Shown in pieces: positions 22,362 to 28,669 of a stretch of DNA of 28,669 nucleotides; the first letter of the stretch is position 1; each line of letters starts with the position of its first letter. Both the position numbers and the translations under genes were made by a program. This stretch comes from an uncultured Eubacteriales bacterium (GTDB lineage: Bacteria > Bacillota > Clostridia > Oscillospirales > Oscillospiraceae), in assembly GCA_902475455.1 (NCBI GenBank), contig CABRZO010000008.1:1-28669 (forward strand). The letters are read 5' to 3'. The notes beneath the pieces are model-generated. The model was not told where the DNA came from. It ran no database searches and worked only from the letters and a program-made list of their open reading frames with translations.

Positions 22362-23752
22362 AGTCCCACCTCCTCAGATATACAGCGGGTTGACGCCGGT
22401 GCGGCGGGTTTGTCCCCGCCGTTGTAGACCGGCACCACGATGGTGCCGGTGGCCCCCATGCGCTCCCCCAGCTTCTCCGCCATCACGTCCATCCAGCCGG
22501 TGTTGTTCTCCAGGGGGACCACCGCCTCGGTGCCCGCCTCGCCCAGCATGGTGAGGGTGGGATTCTGGAACACGCCGCCCCGGGCGGCAAAGGAAATGGT
22601 GGGCCAGCCGCTGAGGCCCAGAGCCCTGTAAACCGCCCGCTTGATGGCGCTGACATTGGTGCTGTAAGTGATGGTGAGGCTCAGGGTGCGCCCCGCCCAG
22701 CCGGAGCGGAACTGGGACCACAGGGTGGCCGCCGAGTTGGCCAGGCTGTTGACAATGCTGACGCTCCGGGTCCCCCAGCCACTGGCGAACCGCTGCCACA
22801 GGGTGGAGGCGGCGCTGGTCAGGCTGTTGACAATGCCCACGCTACGGGTACCCCAGCCGGCGGCAAAGTTCTGCCACAAAGTGGCTGCCCCGTTGGTCAG
22901 GGTGTTGACAATGCCCACACCCCGGGTACCCCACAGCAGGGAAAACTGCTGCCACAGGGTGGCCGCCCCGTTGGTCAGGGTGTTGACGATACCCACACCC
23001 CTGGTGCCCCACAGCAGGGAAAACTGCTGCCACAGGGTGGAAGCGGCGTTGGTCAGGGTGTTGACAATGCCCACTCCACGGGTACCCCACAACAGAGCGA
23101 ACTGCTCCCACAGAGTGGAGGCGCCATTGGTCAGGCTGTTCCAAATCTCCACCGCCCGAGTGCCGCCGCTCTGCCAGGCACTCTGGAAATTACTCCACAG
23201 CTCCCCGGCGGTGGTGCTGAGTCCCGCTGCCACCGTCACCCCCACGGCCCCCAAGCCGTTCCAGCCGTTTTTGATGGGGGTCCACAGGTGCTCGGACACC
23301 CAGTTGGTCACGTTGCCCAGAGCGTCGGAGATGCCCTTGGCCACCCGCTGCACCAGATTGCCGCCGGCCTCCTCCCCGCCCACGTCGGCGCTCTGGAACC
23401 CCAGCTTGAACTGGGACCAGAATTTTGTTCCGTCCGCCTTGCTGGGCCGCTCCAGATTCAGATCCAGACCGTAGTCCTGGGTGGGACCGGTCTTGACCTT
23501 CTCGCTGTCTTTGCTGCTGCTCCCCTTTTTACTGCTGGAGGAGCTGGAGCTCTTCTCCTTCAGCCGGTTGATCTCGTCAAAATCCAACAGAGTGGCCACC
23601 GCTGTGACGGCCTTGCCCGCCGCTGTCACGGCGCTGGTGGCCTGCTGGGTGGCCCGGCTCACGGAAGTAAGCCGGGTCTCAAAGCTATGGAGCTGGTCGC
23701 TGAGGGTCTTCAGCTTCTCCTGGGCCCGCTCCATGGCCTGATCGTTTGCCAT
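22358..23752 (-). CDS. Short tail tape measure protein with 26-residue repeats
   Basis: The tape measure sets tail length and carries DNA ejection factors. At 464 residues this is short; using about 0.15 nm per residue it implies a tail near 70 nm. The N-terminus is helical, then a Ser/Lys stretch (67-85). Six to seven tandem 26-residue units follow (about 192-351), each with WGTRGVGIVN and TLW. The C-terminus has ARGGVFQNPTLTMLGEAG and EAVVPLENNTGW, standard for Firmicute tape measures. Start ATG 23752 has a strong AGAGGAGG, placed inside the end of the preceding chaperone ORF (68-nt overlap). The two Trp ladders (222, 248, 274, 300, 326, 352 and 215, 241, 267, 293, 319, 345) are strictly periodic. 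Confidence 0.9.
   Translation of the reverse strand: MANDQAMERAQEKLKTLSDQLHSFETRLTSVSRATQQATSAVTAAGKAVTAVATLLDFDEINRLKEKSSSSSSSKKGSSSKDSEKVKTGPTQDYGLDLNLERPSKADGTKFWSQFKLGFQSADVGGEEAGGNLVQRVAKGISDALGNVTNWVSEHLWTPIKNGWNGLGAVGVTVAAGLSTTAGELWSNFQSAWQSGGTRAVEIWNSLTNGASTLWEQFALLWGTRGVGIVNTLTNAASTLWQQFSLLWGTRGVGIVNTLTNGAATLWQQFSLLWGTRGVGIVNTLTNGAATLWQNFAAGWGTRSVGIVNSLTSAASTLWQRFASGWGTRSVSIVNSLANSAATLWSQFRSGWAGRTLSLTITYSTNVSAIKRAVYRALGLSGWPTISFAARGGVFQNPTLTMLGEAGTEAVVPLENNTGWMDVMAEKLGERMGATGTIVVPVYNGGDKPAAPASTRCISEEVGL
22700..23179 (-). repeat. 78-bp tandem repeats inside the tape measure gene
   Basis: The repeated protein units are encoded by about six 78-bp tandem copies. The two units around 22929-23085 are nearly identical at DNA level over most of their length; outer copies are more diverged. 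Repeats in register with the reading frame could expand or contract by recombination and change tail length. Confidence 0.88.
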
Positions 23753-24065
23753 TGCTGTCCTCCTCTCCGCCCCGCCTGACGGCGCGGCGTTCCATCATCC
23801 GGCGGCAGCGCTCCAGCTTGGCCGCCCGCAGCTCCTCCTCCGTCCAGAAGGGAAAGGCCTCCCCCACCGGGGGCAGCTCCCGGCCCGCCAGGGCCCGGGC
23901 GGTCAGGGCCGCGTGCCGGTAGGCCACCAGGGCCAACCCCTGCAAAAACCGCCGCTCCCGCTCCGCTCCCAGCTCCAGCAGCTCCGCCAGCTCCCCGTAG
24001 GTCAGCTCCTCCGGGGCCTCCGCCCCGTACAGCTTGGCCTCCCGGAGCAGCTGCTCCTCCGTCAA
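23685..24065 (-). CDS. Second tail assembly chaperone ORF (gpT-like)
   Basis: This 126-residue ORF starts at TTG 24065, overlapping the first chaperone stop by TTGA, with GGAG 6 nt upstream. It is in the -1 frame relative to the first ORF, as in lambda gpG/gpGT. The N-terminal half is helical and acidic (EEQLLREAKLYGAEAPEELTYGELAELLELG); the C-terminus is Arg/Gly-rich and overlaps the tape measure start by 68 nt. No classical slippery heptamer is apparent near the overlap, so stop-start coupling may replace frameshifting. It could alternatively be a separate short protein. Position just before the tape measure supports a tail chaperone role. Confidence 0.72.
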   Translation of the reverse strand: MTEEQLLREAKLYGAEAPEELTYGELAELLELGAERERRFLQGLALVAYRHAALTARALAGRELPPVGEAFPFWTEEELRAAKLERCRRMMERRAVRRGGEEDSNGKRSGHGAGPGEAEDPQRPAP

Positions 24066-24442
24066 GGCCGCTCCAGGCCCGCAAAGGCCTCCTCAAAGGC
24101 CCGGTCCACCGAGGCCTTGAGCTCCCGGACCTGCTCCCGGGTCAGCAGGCCCGAGGCCTCACCCAGGTCAAAGGCCAGACCCGCAAAGGCCCCCTGGCCC
24201 CGCCAGCCCTGGTCCACCAGCAGGTCGTAAAGGGCCTCGCCGTCGGTGACATCGTTGCCGCTGCCGGGCCAGTTCAGGGCCTGGGTCAGCAGATCGCACA
24301 GCTTTTCCCCCTCTCCGGCGGCGGAGAGCAGAAAGGTGAGGATGTCCTCCCCCCACTTCTCCCCCAGGGCCCGCTGGCCCGCCATGGTGAGCCGCAGCCG
24401 GTATTCCGTCTCCCCCGCCCGGAGGGGCAGATAACTTTTCAT
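24062..24442 (-). CDS. Tail assembly chaperone (gpG-like)
   Basis: This 126-residue protein begins MKSYLPLRAGETEYRLRL and is mostly helical, ending in an acidic helix (about 100-124). In siphoviruses the gene between the major tail protein and the tape measure encodes the chaperone that keeps the tape measure soluble and recruits tail tube subunits. ATG 24442 follows an AAGGAGAATACGAGAT stretch. Two strong hairpins lie upstream. The call rests on position, size and the partner ORF in the -1 frame; sequence similarity was not tested. Confidence 0.72.
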   Translation of the reverse strand: MKSYLPLRAGETEYRLRLTMAGQRALGEKWGEDILTFLLSAAGEGEKLCDLLTQALNWPGSGNDVTDGEALYDLLVDQGWRGQGAFAGLAFDLGEASGLLTREQVRELKASVDRAFEEAFAGLERP

Positions 24443-24461
24443 ATCTCGTATTCTCCTTCCC

Positions 24462-24535
24462 CGGGGGCTGTTGCAACAGGGTGTAACAGCCCCCGTACGT
24501 TTCCCCGCCGGGGAGAAACATTTTCCCCGGCGGGG
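24462..24535 (-). other. Two strong hairpins after the major tail protein gene
   Basis: Stems of 12 bp (24503-24514 with 24524-24535) and 11 bp (24462-24472 with 24485-24495) stand in tandem between the major tail protein and the chaperone. Neither has a U-tract, so they are likely RNA stabilisers or processing boundaries. A third smaller hairpin (24589-24603) holds the tail protein stop codon in its 3-nt loop. Confidence 0.72.
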
Positions 24536-24594
24536 CGCTGTCTGGTTTTACCCAGCGGGGCTCATTGCCTCACTCCGCCGGAGAACCGCCGGCC

Positions 24595-25002
24595 TCAGGC
24601 CGGGTCGGTCACCGTCCAGTCGCTCTGGAGGTTGAAGGTGAGCTTGGCGGACACCAGCTCGTCCACCTTGGCGCCGCTCACCATGACGGAGACGTAGCCG
24701 CTGGCGGCAAACACGGTGCCGTCGGGGAACTTCACCTCCAGCTCCACCACCTCACCGGCGTCCTGAAGGGTCTTCAGCACCCGGTAGTCGCTGTCGGCGG
24801 CGGAGTTGTCGTAGAGGAAGGTCACCTCAAAGGACTTGGTGTCCTGAACACCGGGCACCGTCTTTTTCATACTGTCCTTCATGCAGGTGGCGTCCAGCTC
24901 GGAGGGAGCGGCGCCGATGTCACCGATGTCGGTGACGTAGTTCAGGGAGGTCTCCCCCACCTTTACGTCCAGTCCAATCGTGGAAAAACCCTGAGTGGCC
25001 AT
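24595..25002 (-). CDS. Phage major tail protein (tail tube)
   Basis: This 135-residue beta-rich protein is the likely tail tube subunit. It has alternating short strands (SFEVTFLYDN, VVELEVKFPDG, GYVSVMVSGAKV, LVSAKLTFNLQSD) typical of the tube fold. Its position after the tail completion protein and before the chaperones fits. ATG 25002 has AAAGGATG upstream. Strong hairpins flank it on both sides (25029-25061 and 24462-24535), as expected for a message that must accumulate in excess. At 135 residues it is a compact version; there is no C-terminal Ig-like domain. Confidence 0.83.
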   Translation of the reverse strand: MATQGFSTIGLDVKVGETSLNYVTDIGDIGAAPSELDATCMKDSMKKTVPGVQDTKSFEVTFLYDNSAADSDYRVLKTLQDAGEVVELEVKFPDGTVFAASGYVSVMVSGAKVDELVSAKLTFNLQSDWTVTDPA

Positions 25003-25028
25003 CGTTCTTTCTCATCCTTTCTGTTTTC

Positions 25029-25061
25029 CCGGGCCCCGCTCCCGGGAGGAACGGGGCCCGG
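25029..25061 (-). other. Strong hairpin before the major tail protein gene
   Basis: A 10-bp GC-rich stem (25029-25038 with 25052-25061) lies in the 83-nt gap ahead of the tail tube gene. No U-tract follows on the minus strand. It may mark the 5' border of a stabilised or processed major-tail-protein message. Confidence 0.62.
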
Positions 25062-25085
25062 CCATTTGTTCCGGGTTCTGCCCGG

Positions 25086-25478
25086 TCAGTCGATGAGCCG
25101 CATGGTGCGCTTATCCACCTTGCGGCCAAACCGGAAGGTCTTGGTGTAACACCCCGCCCCGTCCTGGCTGAACTCGTCGGGGGAGGTGTAGGTGCGCCGG
25201 AGTCCCAGCGCCAGCATGGCCCGGTTGACCCCGTCGCAGAGGGTCCGGAGCCGGTCCAGATCCCCGGCCCAGACCTTCACCTGATAGCTGAGCTCGTCCA
25301 CCACCGGGCAGTCGGTGCTCTTGTTGGCCCACTCGCCCCAGGTGACGGTGTCCCCCTCCGCCGGGGCGCGGACGTAAGCACTCCGGAGCCGAAACCCCAG
25401 CTCCTCCGCTGCCGCCGCCAGAGCCTGACAGACCTGCTCCCGGCCGTCGCAGAGCAGCAGCTCCGCTTCCTTGTTCAT
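25086..25478 (-). CDS. Tail completion / terminator-type phage protein
   Basis: This 130-residue protein (MNKEAELLLCDGREQ) lies between the head-tail adaptor and the tail tube protein, where siphoviruses encode the tail terminator or completion protein. The N-terminal half is helical; the central WGEWANKSTDCPVVDELSYQ and later TYTSPDEFSQDGAG precede basic strands at the C-terminus (FRFGRKVDKRTMRL). ATG 25478 has GAGGTGAT upstream, 7 nt after the previous stop. The role is inferred from gene order; I do not recognise a decisive motif. Confidence 0.75.
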   Translation of the reverse strand: MNKEAELLLCDGREQVCQALAAAAEELGFRLRSAYVRAPAEGDTVTWGEWANKSTDCPVVDELSYQVKVWAGDLDRLRTLCDGVNRAMLALGLRRTYTSPDEFSQDGAGCYTKTFRFGRKVDKRTMRLID

Positions 25479-25485
25479 TGCTTTA

Positions 25486-25851
25486 TCACCTCACCCGCTG
25501 GAGCACCAGCCGCCGATGGCTGGGCCAGTGCTGGATGCTGCGCACCTCCCAGAGCTCCCCGCCGATGTCCAGCCGGTCAAAGGCGGCGATCTCCAGGTCG
25601 CTGCGCAGGCAGCACTCCAGAATGCCGCTGGGCACCTCGCCATTTTCCGTCACTTCCACGGCGGCCCCCACTTTGCCGCCGCTGTTCCAGCTTCTGGGGT
25701 TCTGGAAGGCCAGGCCGTCTTCCGCCTCCACCACCAGGTCCGGGGTCTCGCCATAGAGGGCGGTCTCGTTGCCCAGGCTGTCCTGGCCGGTGGCCCGGCG
25801 ATAGAGGCTGAACCCCCGGCGCCAGCCTTTTGGGGTGTCCCGGAGAATCAT
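25486..25851 (-). CDS. Phage head-tail adaptor (head closure)
   Basis: The protein is 121 residues from ATG 25851, which overlaps the connector stop (ATGA); a start 6 codons further upstream is possible but less well placed. It is beta-rich, with YRRATGQDSLGNETALYGE near the start and DRLDIGGELWEVRSIQHWP near the end, the latter like SPP1 gp16/HK97 gp7-type stopper or head closure proteins. Its position after the connector supports a role in closing the capsid and joining the tail. Confidence 0.78.
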   Translation of the reverse strand: MILRDTPKGWRRGFSLYRRATGQDSLGNETALYGETPDLVVEAEDGLAFQNPRSWNSGGKVGAAVEVTENGEVPSGILECCLRSDLEIAAFDRLDIGGELWEVRSIQHWPSHRRLVLQRVR

Positions 25852-26207
25852 GCCTCCGCCCCCTTGCACCCCACCCGGCGATAGGGGGCCAGGGTGCGCA
25901 GCAGGGCCTGGGTCCCCTCCTCGAACTCCTGGGGGCTGTAATAGTGCTGGCTCTGGGAGAGCTGGCCCTCGGCGTAACTCTCCTCCTGGACCCCGGCCCG
26001 GTTCTGGCCCTGCAAATACTTCAGGGCCGCCAGCTCAATGACCAGGCTGTCGGTGTGCTCCGGCAGGGTGTCCTGGTTCAGGTAGCGAAGGATCTCCTCC
26101 TCCGCCGCCGCCAAGGCGTCCTCCAGGGAGGCGTCATCGACCTCCTCCCCCAGGCCCAGGGCCCGCCGGAGCCGGGGCAGGGCCTGCTCCAACACCGCCT
26201 GGGTCAT
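25848..26207 (-). CDS. Phage head-tail connector
   Basis: This 119-residue helical protein follows the capsid gene by one nucleotide and has no strong Shine-Dalgarno, so its translation is probably coupled. The pattern ALAAAEEEILRYLNQDTLPE followed by a second helix pair resembles gp6/gp15-type connector (Phage_connect_1) proteins that sit under the portal. Its acidic helical profile and position before the closure protein fit. The C-terminus (RRVGCKGAEA) overlaps the next gene by four bases. Confidence 0.8.
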   Translation of the reverse strand: MTQAVLEQALPRLRRALGLGEEVDDASLEDALAAAEEEILRYLNQDTLPEHTDSLVIELAALKYLQGQNRAGVQEESYAEGQLSQSQHYYSPQEFEEGTQALLRTLAPYRRVGCKGAEA

Positions 26208-26208
26208 A

Positions 26209-27045
26209 TCAGGCGGTGGGCTTGGTGCACTTCAGCACCGCCAGGGCCTCGGGCTGGGTGACCTTGGCGCCGTAGACGTGCAGGCCCTTCACCGCGTCGG
26301 AGAAGTTCTCCTCCCGGCGGTAGGCCTCCAGCTCCACCAGCTGCTCGGCGAAGGAGCCGGCGGCGTTGGTGCCGGCGATGACGGAGTAGGTGGTCTCGCT
26401 CAGGGGCACGTTGTTGCTCAGGTGGATCCGGAAGCCGGCGGCGTCGCCGACCCAGCCACCCTGGAGAATGGCCTGGTTGTAGCCGGTGCCGTTGCCCACA
26501 AACCGGGGGTCCTTCAGCAGCAGGCCGTGGAACCAGGGGGGAATGACCACCCAGCGGCCCAGCATGGGCACGTTGTGTTCGTTGAGGGCCACCCCCAGAT
26601 CCACCAGATAGTCGTAGGCGTTCTCGCTGGTCAGGGCGTCGGCGGTGATGGTGCTGCCGCCGTCGGCCCCTGCCAGCAGCAGGGCGGCCAGATACCGGTC
26701 GATGGTGTCGTTGATGCCGTAGCTGGCCCGCTGCATGGCGGCGTCCACCACCTTGGGGTTGGACTGGGCGTTGTCGATGTCCTTGATCTGGAAGTTGAAG
26801 TACTTGGCCTGATCGATCTTCAGCTCCATCATGGTGCTGTCCAGCTCCTCCGGGGCGGCGATGTCCTCCCCGGTGTAGTCGTTGATGGTGATGTTGCCGA
26901 TCTGGTTGATGTGGACGGTGTCGCCGTAGGCCTTGATATCCCCCTCGTAATCCCGGTTCATCAGGGCGGCGTAGACGTGGACGTTGTCCAGGTGCTCCAG
27001 CAGTCTGGCGGACCAGACCTCAGGAATGAAATTGGAAAATGCCAT
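26209..27045 (-). CDS. Phage major capsid protein, P22 coat-like
   Basis: This 278-residue protein begins MAFSNFIPEVWSARLLEHL and contains the TVHINQIGNITINDYT beta region, KYFNFQIKDIDNAQ, and an A-domain-like middle (GRWVVIPPWFHGLLLKDP). It is likely an HK97-fold coat protein of the P22 gp5-like group found in Firmicute prophages. ATG 27045 has AAAGGATG upstream. The gene for a scaffold protein lies just upstream, consistent with separate scaffold-assisted assembly. There is no N-terminal protease-cleaved delta domain. Confidence 0.87.
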   Translation of the reverse strand: MAFSNFIPEVWSARLLEHLDNVHVYAALMNRDYEGDIKAYGDTVHINQIGNITINDYTGEDIAAPEELDSTMMELKIDQAKYFNFQIKDIDNAQSNPKVVDAAMQRASYGINDTIDRYLAALLLAGADGGSTITADALTSENAYDYLVDLGVALNEHNVPMLGRWVVIPPWFHGLLLKDPRFVGNGTGYNQAILQGGWVGDAAGFRIHLSNNVPLSETTYSVIAGTNAAGSFAEQLVELEAYRREENFSDAVKGLHVYGAKVTQPEALAVLKCTKPTA

Positions 27046-27054
27046 TTCTGTCGA

Positions 27055-27645
27055 TCATCCTTTCAAAGTATTCTGGATCTCCGCCCAGTGGGCGTTGATC
27101 TCCCGGGGGCTCATGCCCCGGATGGTCTCCCGGTCAAAGACCGGGGCGGGGACAGGTTCGGCGGGGACGAAGCCCGACATCCGGCCGGTGACCGTCTCGC
27201 TGACGGCCCCCCGGAACAGCTGGTCAAATTCCTCCACCCGGGCCTGGCTCTCCTCCGAGGTCTCGCCGGTGAGCCAGGGGGCGAACTTGGGGGACAGCCC
27301 CAGGCTGGCCAGCCGGTCCGCCGTCTCCACCTGCCGCTCCCGCAACGCCTGGCGCTTGGCCCGGTCCTCCAGCTCCGCCATCCGCTGGCGGTACTCCGCC
27401 TCCGCCGCGCCCCGGGCCGCCTCCAGGGCCTCCGCCCGGTGCTGCTCCAGGGCGGAGGCCTGCTCCCGCTCCCAGTTGGACCGGGCGGTCTGCAGGGCCC
27501 GGTCCACCTTCCGGTCAAAGGCGGACTGATAGTCCCGGTGCTGCCGCAGCAGCTCCTCGAAGTCCGGATGCTCCGATGCCGGTTCCCGGCCTGGAGTCAC
27601 CTGCTCCAGCTGGGGCTCCTGCCGCTCCAAACTTGTCTCTTCCAT
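27055..27645 (-). CDS. Phage scaffold protein (DUF4355-like)
   Basis: This 196-residue protein is highly charged and helical: a Gln/Glu-rich N-terminus, a long coiled-coil stretch (about 30-112; QHRDYQSAFDRKVDRALQ and following), then a Pro/Val-rich linker and a short C-terminal helix (SPREINAHWAEIQNTL) that would contact the coat. This layout is typical of internal scaffolding proteins. ATG 27645 has AAAGGAGC upstream. It lies between portal and coat, the expected place. The scaffold is lost or removed during head maturation. Confidence 0.83.
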   Translation of the reverse strand: MEETSLERQEPQLEQVTPGREPASEHPDFEELLRQHRDYQSAFDRKVDRALQTARSNWEREQASALEQHRAEALEAARGAAEAEYRQRMAELEDRAKRQALRERQVETADRLASLGLSPKFAPWLTGETSEESQARVEEFDQLFRGAVSETVTGRMSGFVPAEPVPAPVFDRETIRGMSPREINAHWAEIQNTLKG

Positions 27646-27737
27646 GCAAAGCTCCTTTCTCTATCCCGCCGAATTCCCCGGCAAACCAGGGCCCCCGGCG
27701 TTATAAACCTTGTTTCCTCCCGGGTCGGCCCCGGGGC

Positions 27738-28669
27738 TTATACCTCCTCCGGCTGCTGTTGGCGCTGGAGGCGCAGGTTCTCCGCCGCCTCCGCCGGGTC
27801 CCGGATGAACCAGAGCTGACTCAGCAGGGTCTGGTCGTCCACAATGCCCTGGAGTCGGCACACCATGTCCACGATCTCCGATTCGTTGATGGGCAGATCC
27901 GGGGTGAACACCACATCCACTTGGCTGTGGTCCACCAGCCCCATGGCCCCCCGGACCACCAGCCAGTGGTTGTAGAGCTCCAGCCGCTGCCGCAGCCCCT
28001 GCTCCATCCGGCGCATCTTGCTCCGGGACAGCAGGTCCATGGTCAGCAGCTTCAGCTTCAGGGCCTGGCCCGAGGAGTTGCCGGCGAACTGCTCGTCGGA
28101 CATATCCACGGTGAAGGTCATCTTGTGCATCTCCCGGACCAGGCTGTCCGCCAGCACCTGAACCTCGGACTCGTTGAAGGTCTTCTGGATGTACTCGGCC
28201 CGGGCGTCCAGGGGGGCGCCGTCGATGAACTTCTCCCGGGCCAGCTTGGCCTCGTCTCCCTCCGCCAAAGTCATGCCGAAGAACACCAGCAAAGCGTCCA
28301 CAAACTTCTTCTTATCGGTGAGTCGGCTGGACATCAGGCCGTCATAGGCGTCGATCAGGGACAGGATCTGCTCAAAATCCCCCTGGCGTTCGTCGTTGTT
28401 GGTGTAGGCGATCACCGGCACCCCGCCGAACCAGTGGTAGCGCACCTCCCCCACCGGCTTGAAGGACTCCCCGTCCAGATTGCCGCAGATGAAATCCCGG
28501 GCGGTCCGGTCGGTGTAGACGGTGACGAAGTAATACTGCTCCCCGGTGATCTTCTCCCGGCGCTCCCAGACCAGGGCGAAGAGTTTGGCGTGCTCCACAG
28601 TGGTGTCGCAGACCAGAATGCCGCTGCGGGGGTCGATCCGGGCGCTCTTGGGGGTGGGGTTGGGGCCGG
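27738..28669 (-). CDS. Phage portal protein, SPP1 gp6-like (5' end outside window)
   Basis: The frame is open to the window edge, so the N-terminus is missing; 310 residues are visible. It contains DPRSGILVCD, AKLFALVWERR, the YHWFGGVPVIAYTNN segment, SLIDAYDGLMS and a helical crown-like C-terminus with Arg/Gln-rich end. These match the SPP1 gp6 type of portal, the dodecameric ring through which DNA is packaged and ejected. In-frame GTG 28598 is not the true start because coding continues upstream. The gap to the scaffold gene (27646-27737) has no supported gene. Confidence 0.87.
   Translation of the reverse strand, partial: GPNPTPKSARIDPRSGILVCDTTVEHAKLFALVWERREKITGEQYYFVTVYTDRTARDFICGNLDGESFKPVGEVRYHWFGGVPVIAYTNNDERQGDFEQILSLIDAYDGLMSSRLTDKKKFVDALLVFFGMTLAEGDEAKLAREKFIDGAPLDARAEYIQKTFNESEVQVLADSLVREMHKMTFTVDMSDEQFAGNSSGQALKLKLLTMDLLSRSKMRRMEQGLRQRLELYNHWLVVRGAMGLVDHSQVDVVFTPDLPINESEIVDMVCRLQGIVDDQTLLSQLWFIRDPAEAAENLRLQRQQQPEEV

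Noticed and set aside
20484..22427. 647-codon plus-strand open frame opposite the fibre gene
   Set aside because: Same reason: a shadow of the minus-strand fibre and small tail genes, with no recognisable domain and no coherent start signal.
22700..23179. Possible CRISPR array from regular repeats
   Set aside because: The 78-bp units are in frame, contiguous without unique spacers, and encode the tape measure repeats.
27661..27861. 66-codon minus-strand frame between portal and scaffold
   Set aside because: Most of it overlaps the portal gene in another frame, and the remainder has no start codon near its good Shine-Dalgarno-like sequence.

Overview
The window looks like a chromosomal segment of a GC-rich Firmicute carrying the last half of a prophage. 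The gene content (mraZ-first dcw cluster, mreB, a serC/serA pair) and the protein style suggest Oscillospiraceae of the Flavonifractor, Pseudoflavonifractor or Lawsonibacter kind. That placement is inferred from familiarity with these proteins, not from a search. Every gene I can support lies on the minus strand, so transcription runs from high to low coordinates. The very long plus-strand open frames are GC-driven antisense shadows.

28669-18113 is the late region of a siphovirus-like prophage in canonical order: portal (cut by the window edge), scaffold, P22-like major capsid protein, head-tail connector, head-tail adaptor, tail completion protein, major tail protein, two tail assembly chaperone ORFs, a short tape measure protein with 26-residue repeats, a small tail protein, a hub/fibre protein, a small fibre-associated protein, a TM/coiled-coil protein, an r1t-type holin and an amidase endolysin. 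Many genes touch or overlap (ATGA, GTGA, TTGA, TGATG), which indicates one coupled late operon. It ends at a strong intrinsic terminator at 18041-18075. No integrase, terminase or att site is visible; the host-phage junction should lie between about 17849 and 18040.

17749-14435 holds serC, a zinc-ribbon membrane protein and serA, driven by a sigma-A type promoter (17820-17848) and closed by a terminator (14367-14406). This gives two of the three enzymes of phosphoserine-pathway serine synthesis, with an unrelated envelope-type protein between them. 14220-13189 is mreB, with its own promoter and terminator.

13188-12780 is an AT-rich control region. It contains what looks like a complete promoter-terminator unit for a ~70-nt RNA with a nested symmetric dyad over its -10, followed by the mraZ promoter and two MraZ-type boxes.

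12779-177 is a dcw (division and cell wall) cluster: mraZ, rsmH, ftsL, a class B PBP with two PASTA domains, mraY, ftsW, murG, murA, ftsQ, ftsZ and finally an aroE/ydiB-type shikimate dehydrogenase. murD, murE, murF, murB and ftsA are absent from the cluster. Internal sigma-A promoters precede mraY and ftsZ, and a terminator separates ftsZ from aroE. Together these genes supply lipid I/II synthesis (MurA, MraY, MurG), septal glycan polymerisation and cross-linking (FtsW, PBP), divisome assembly (FtsL, FtsQ, FtsZ), and control of the cluster (MraZ).
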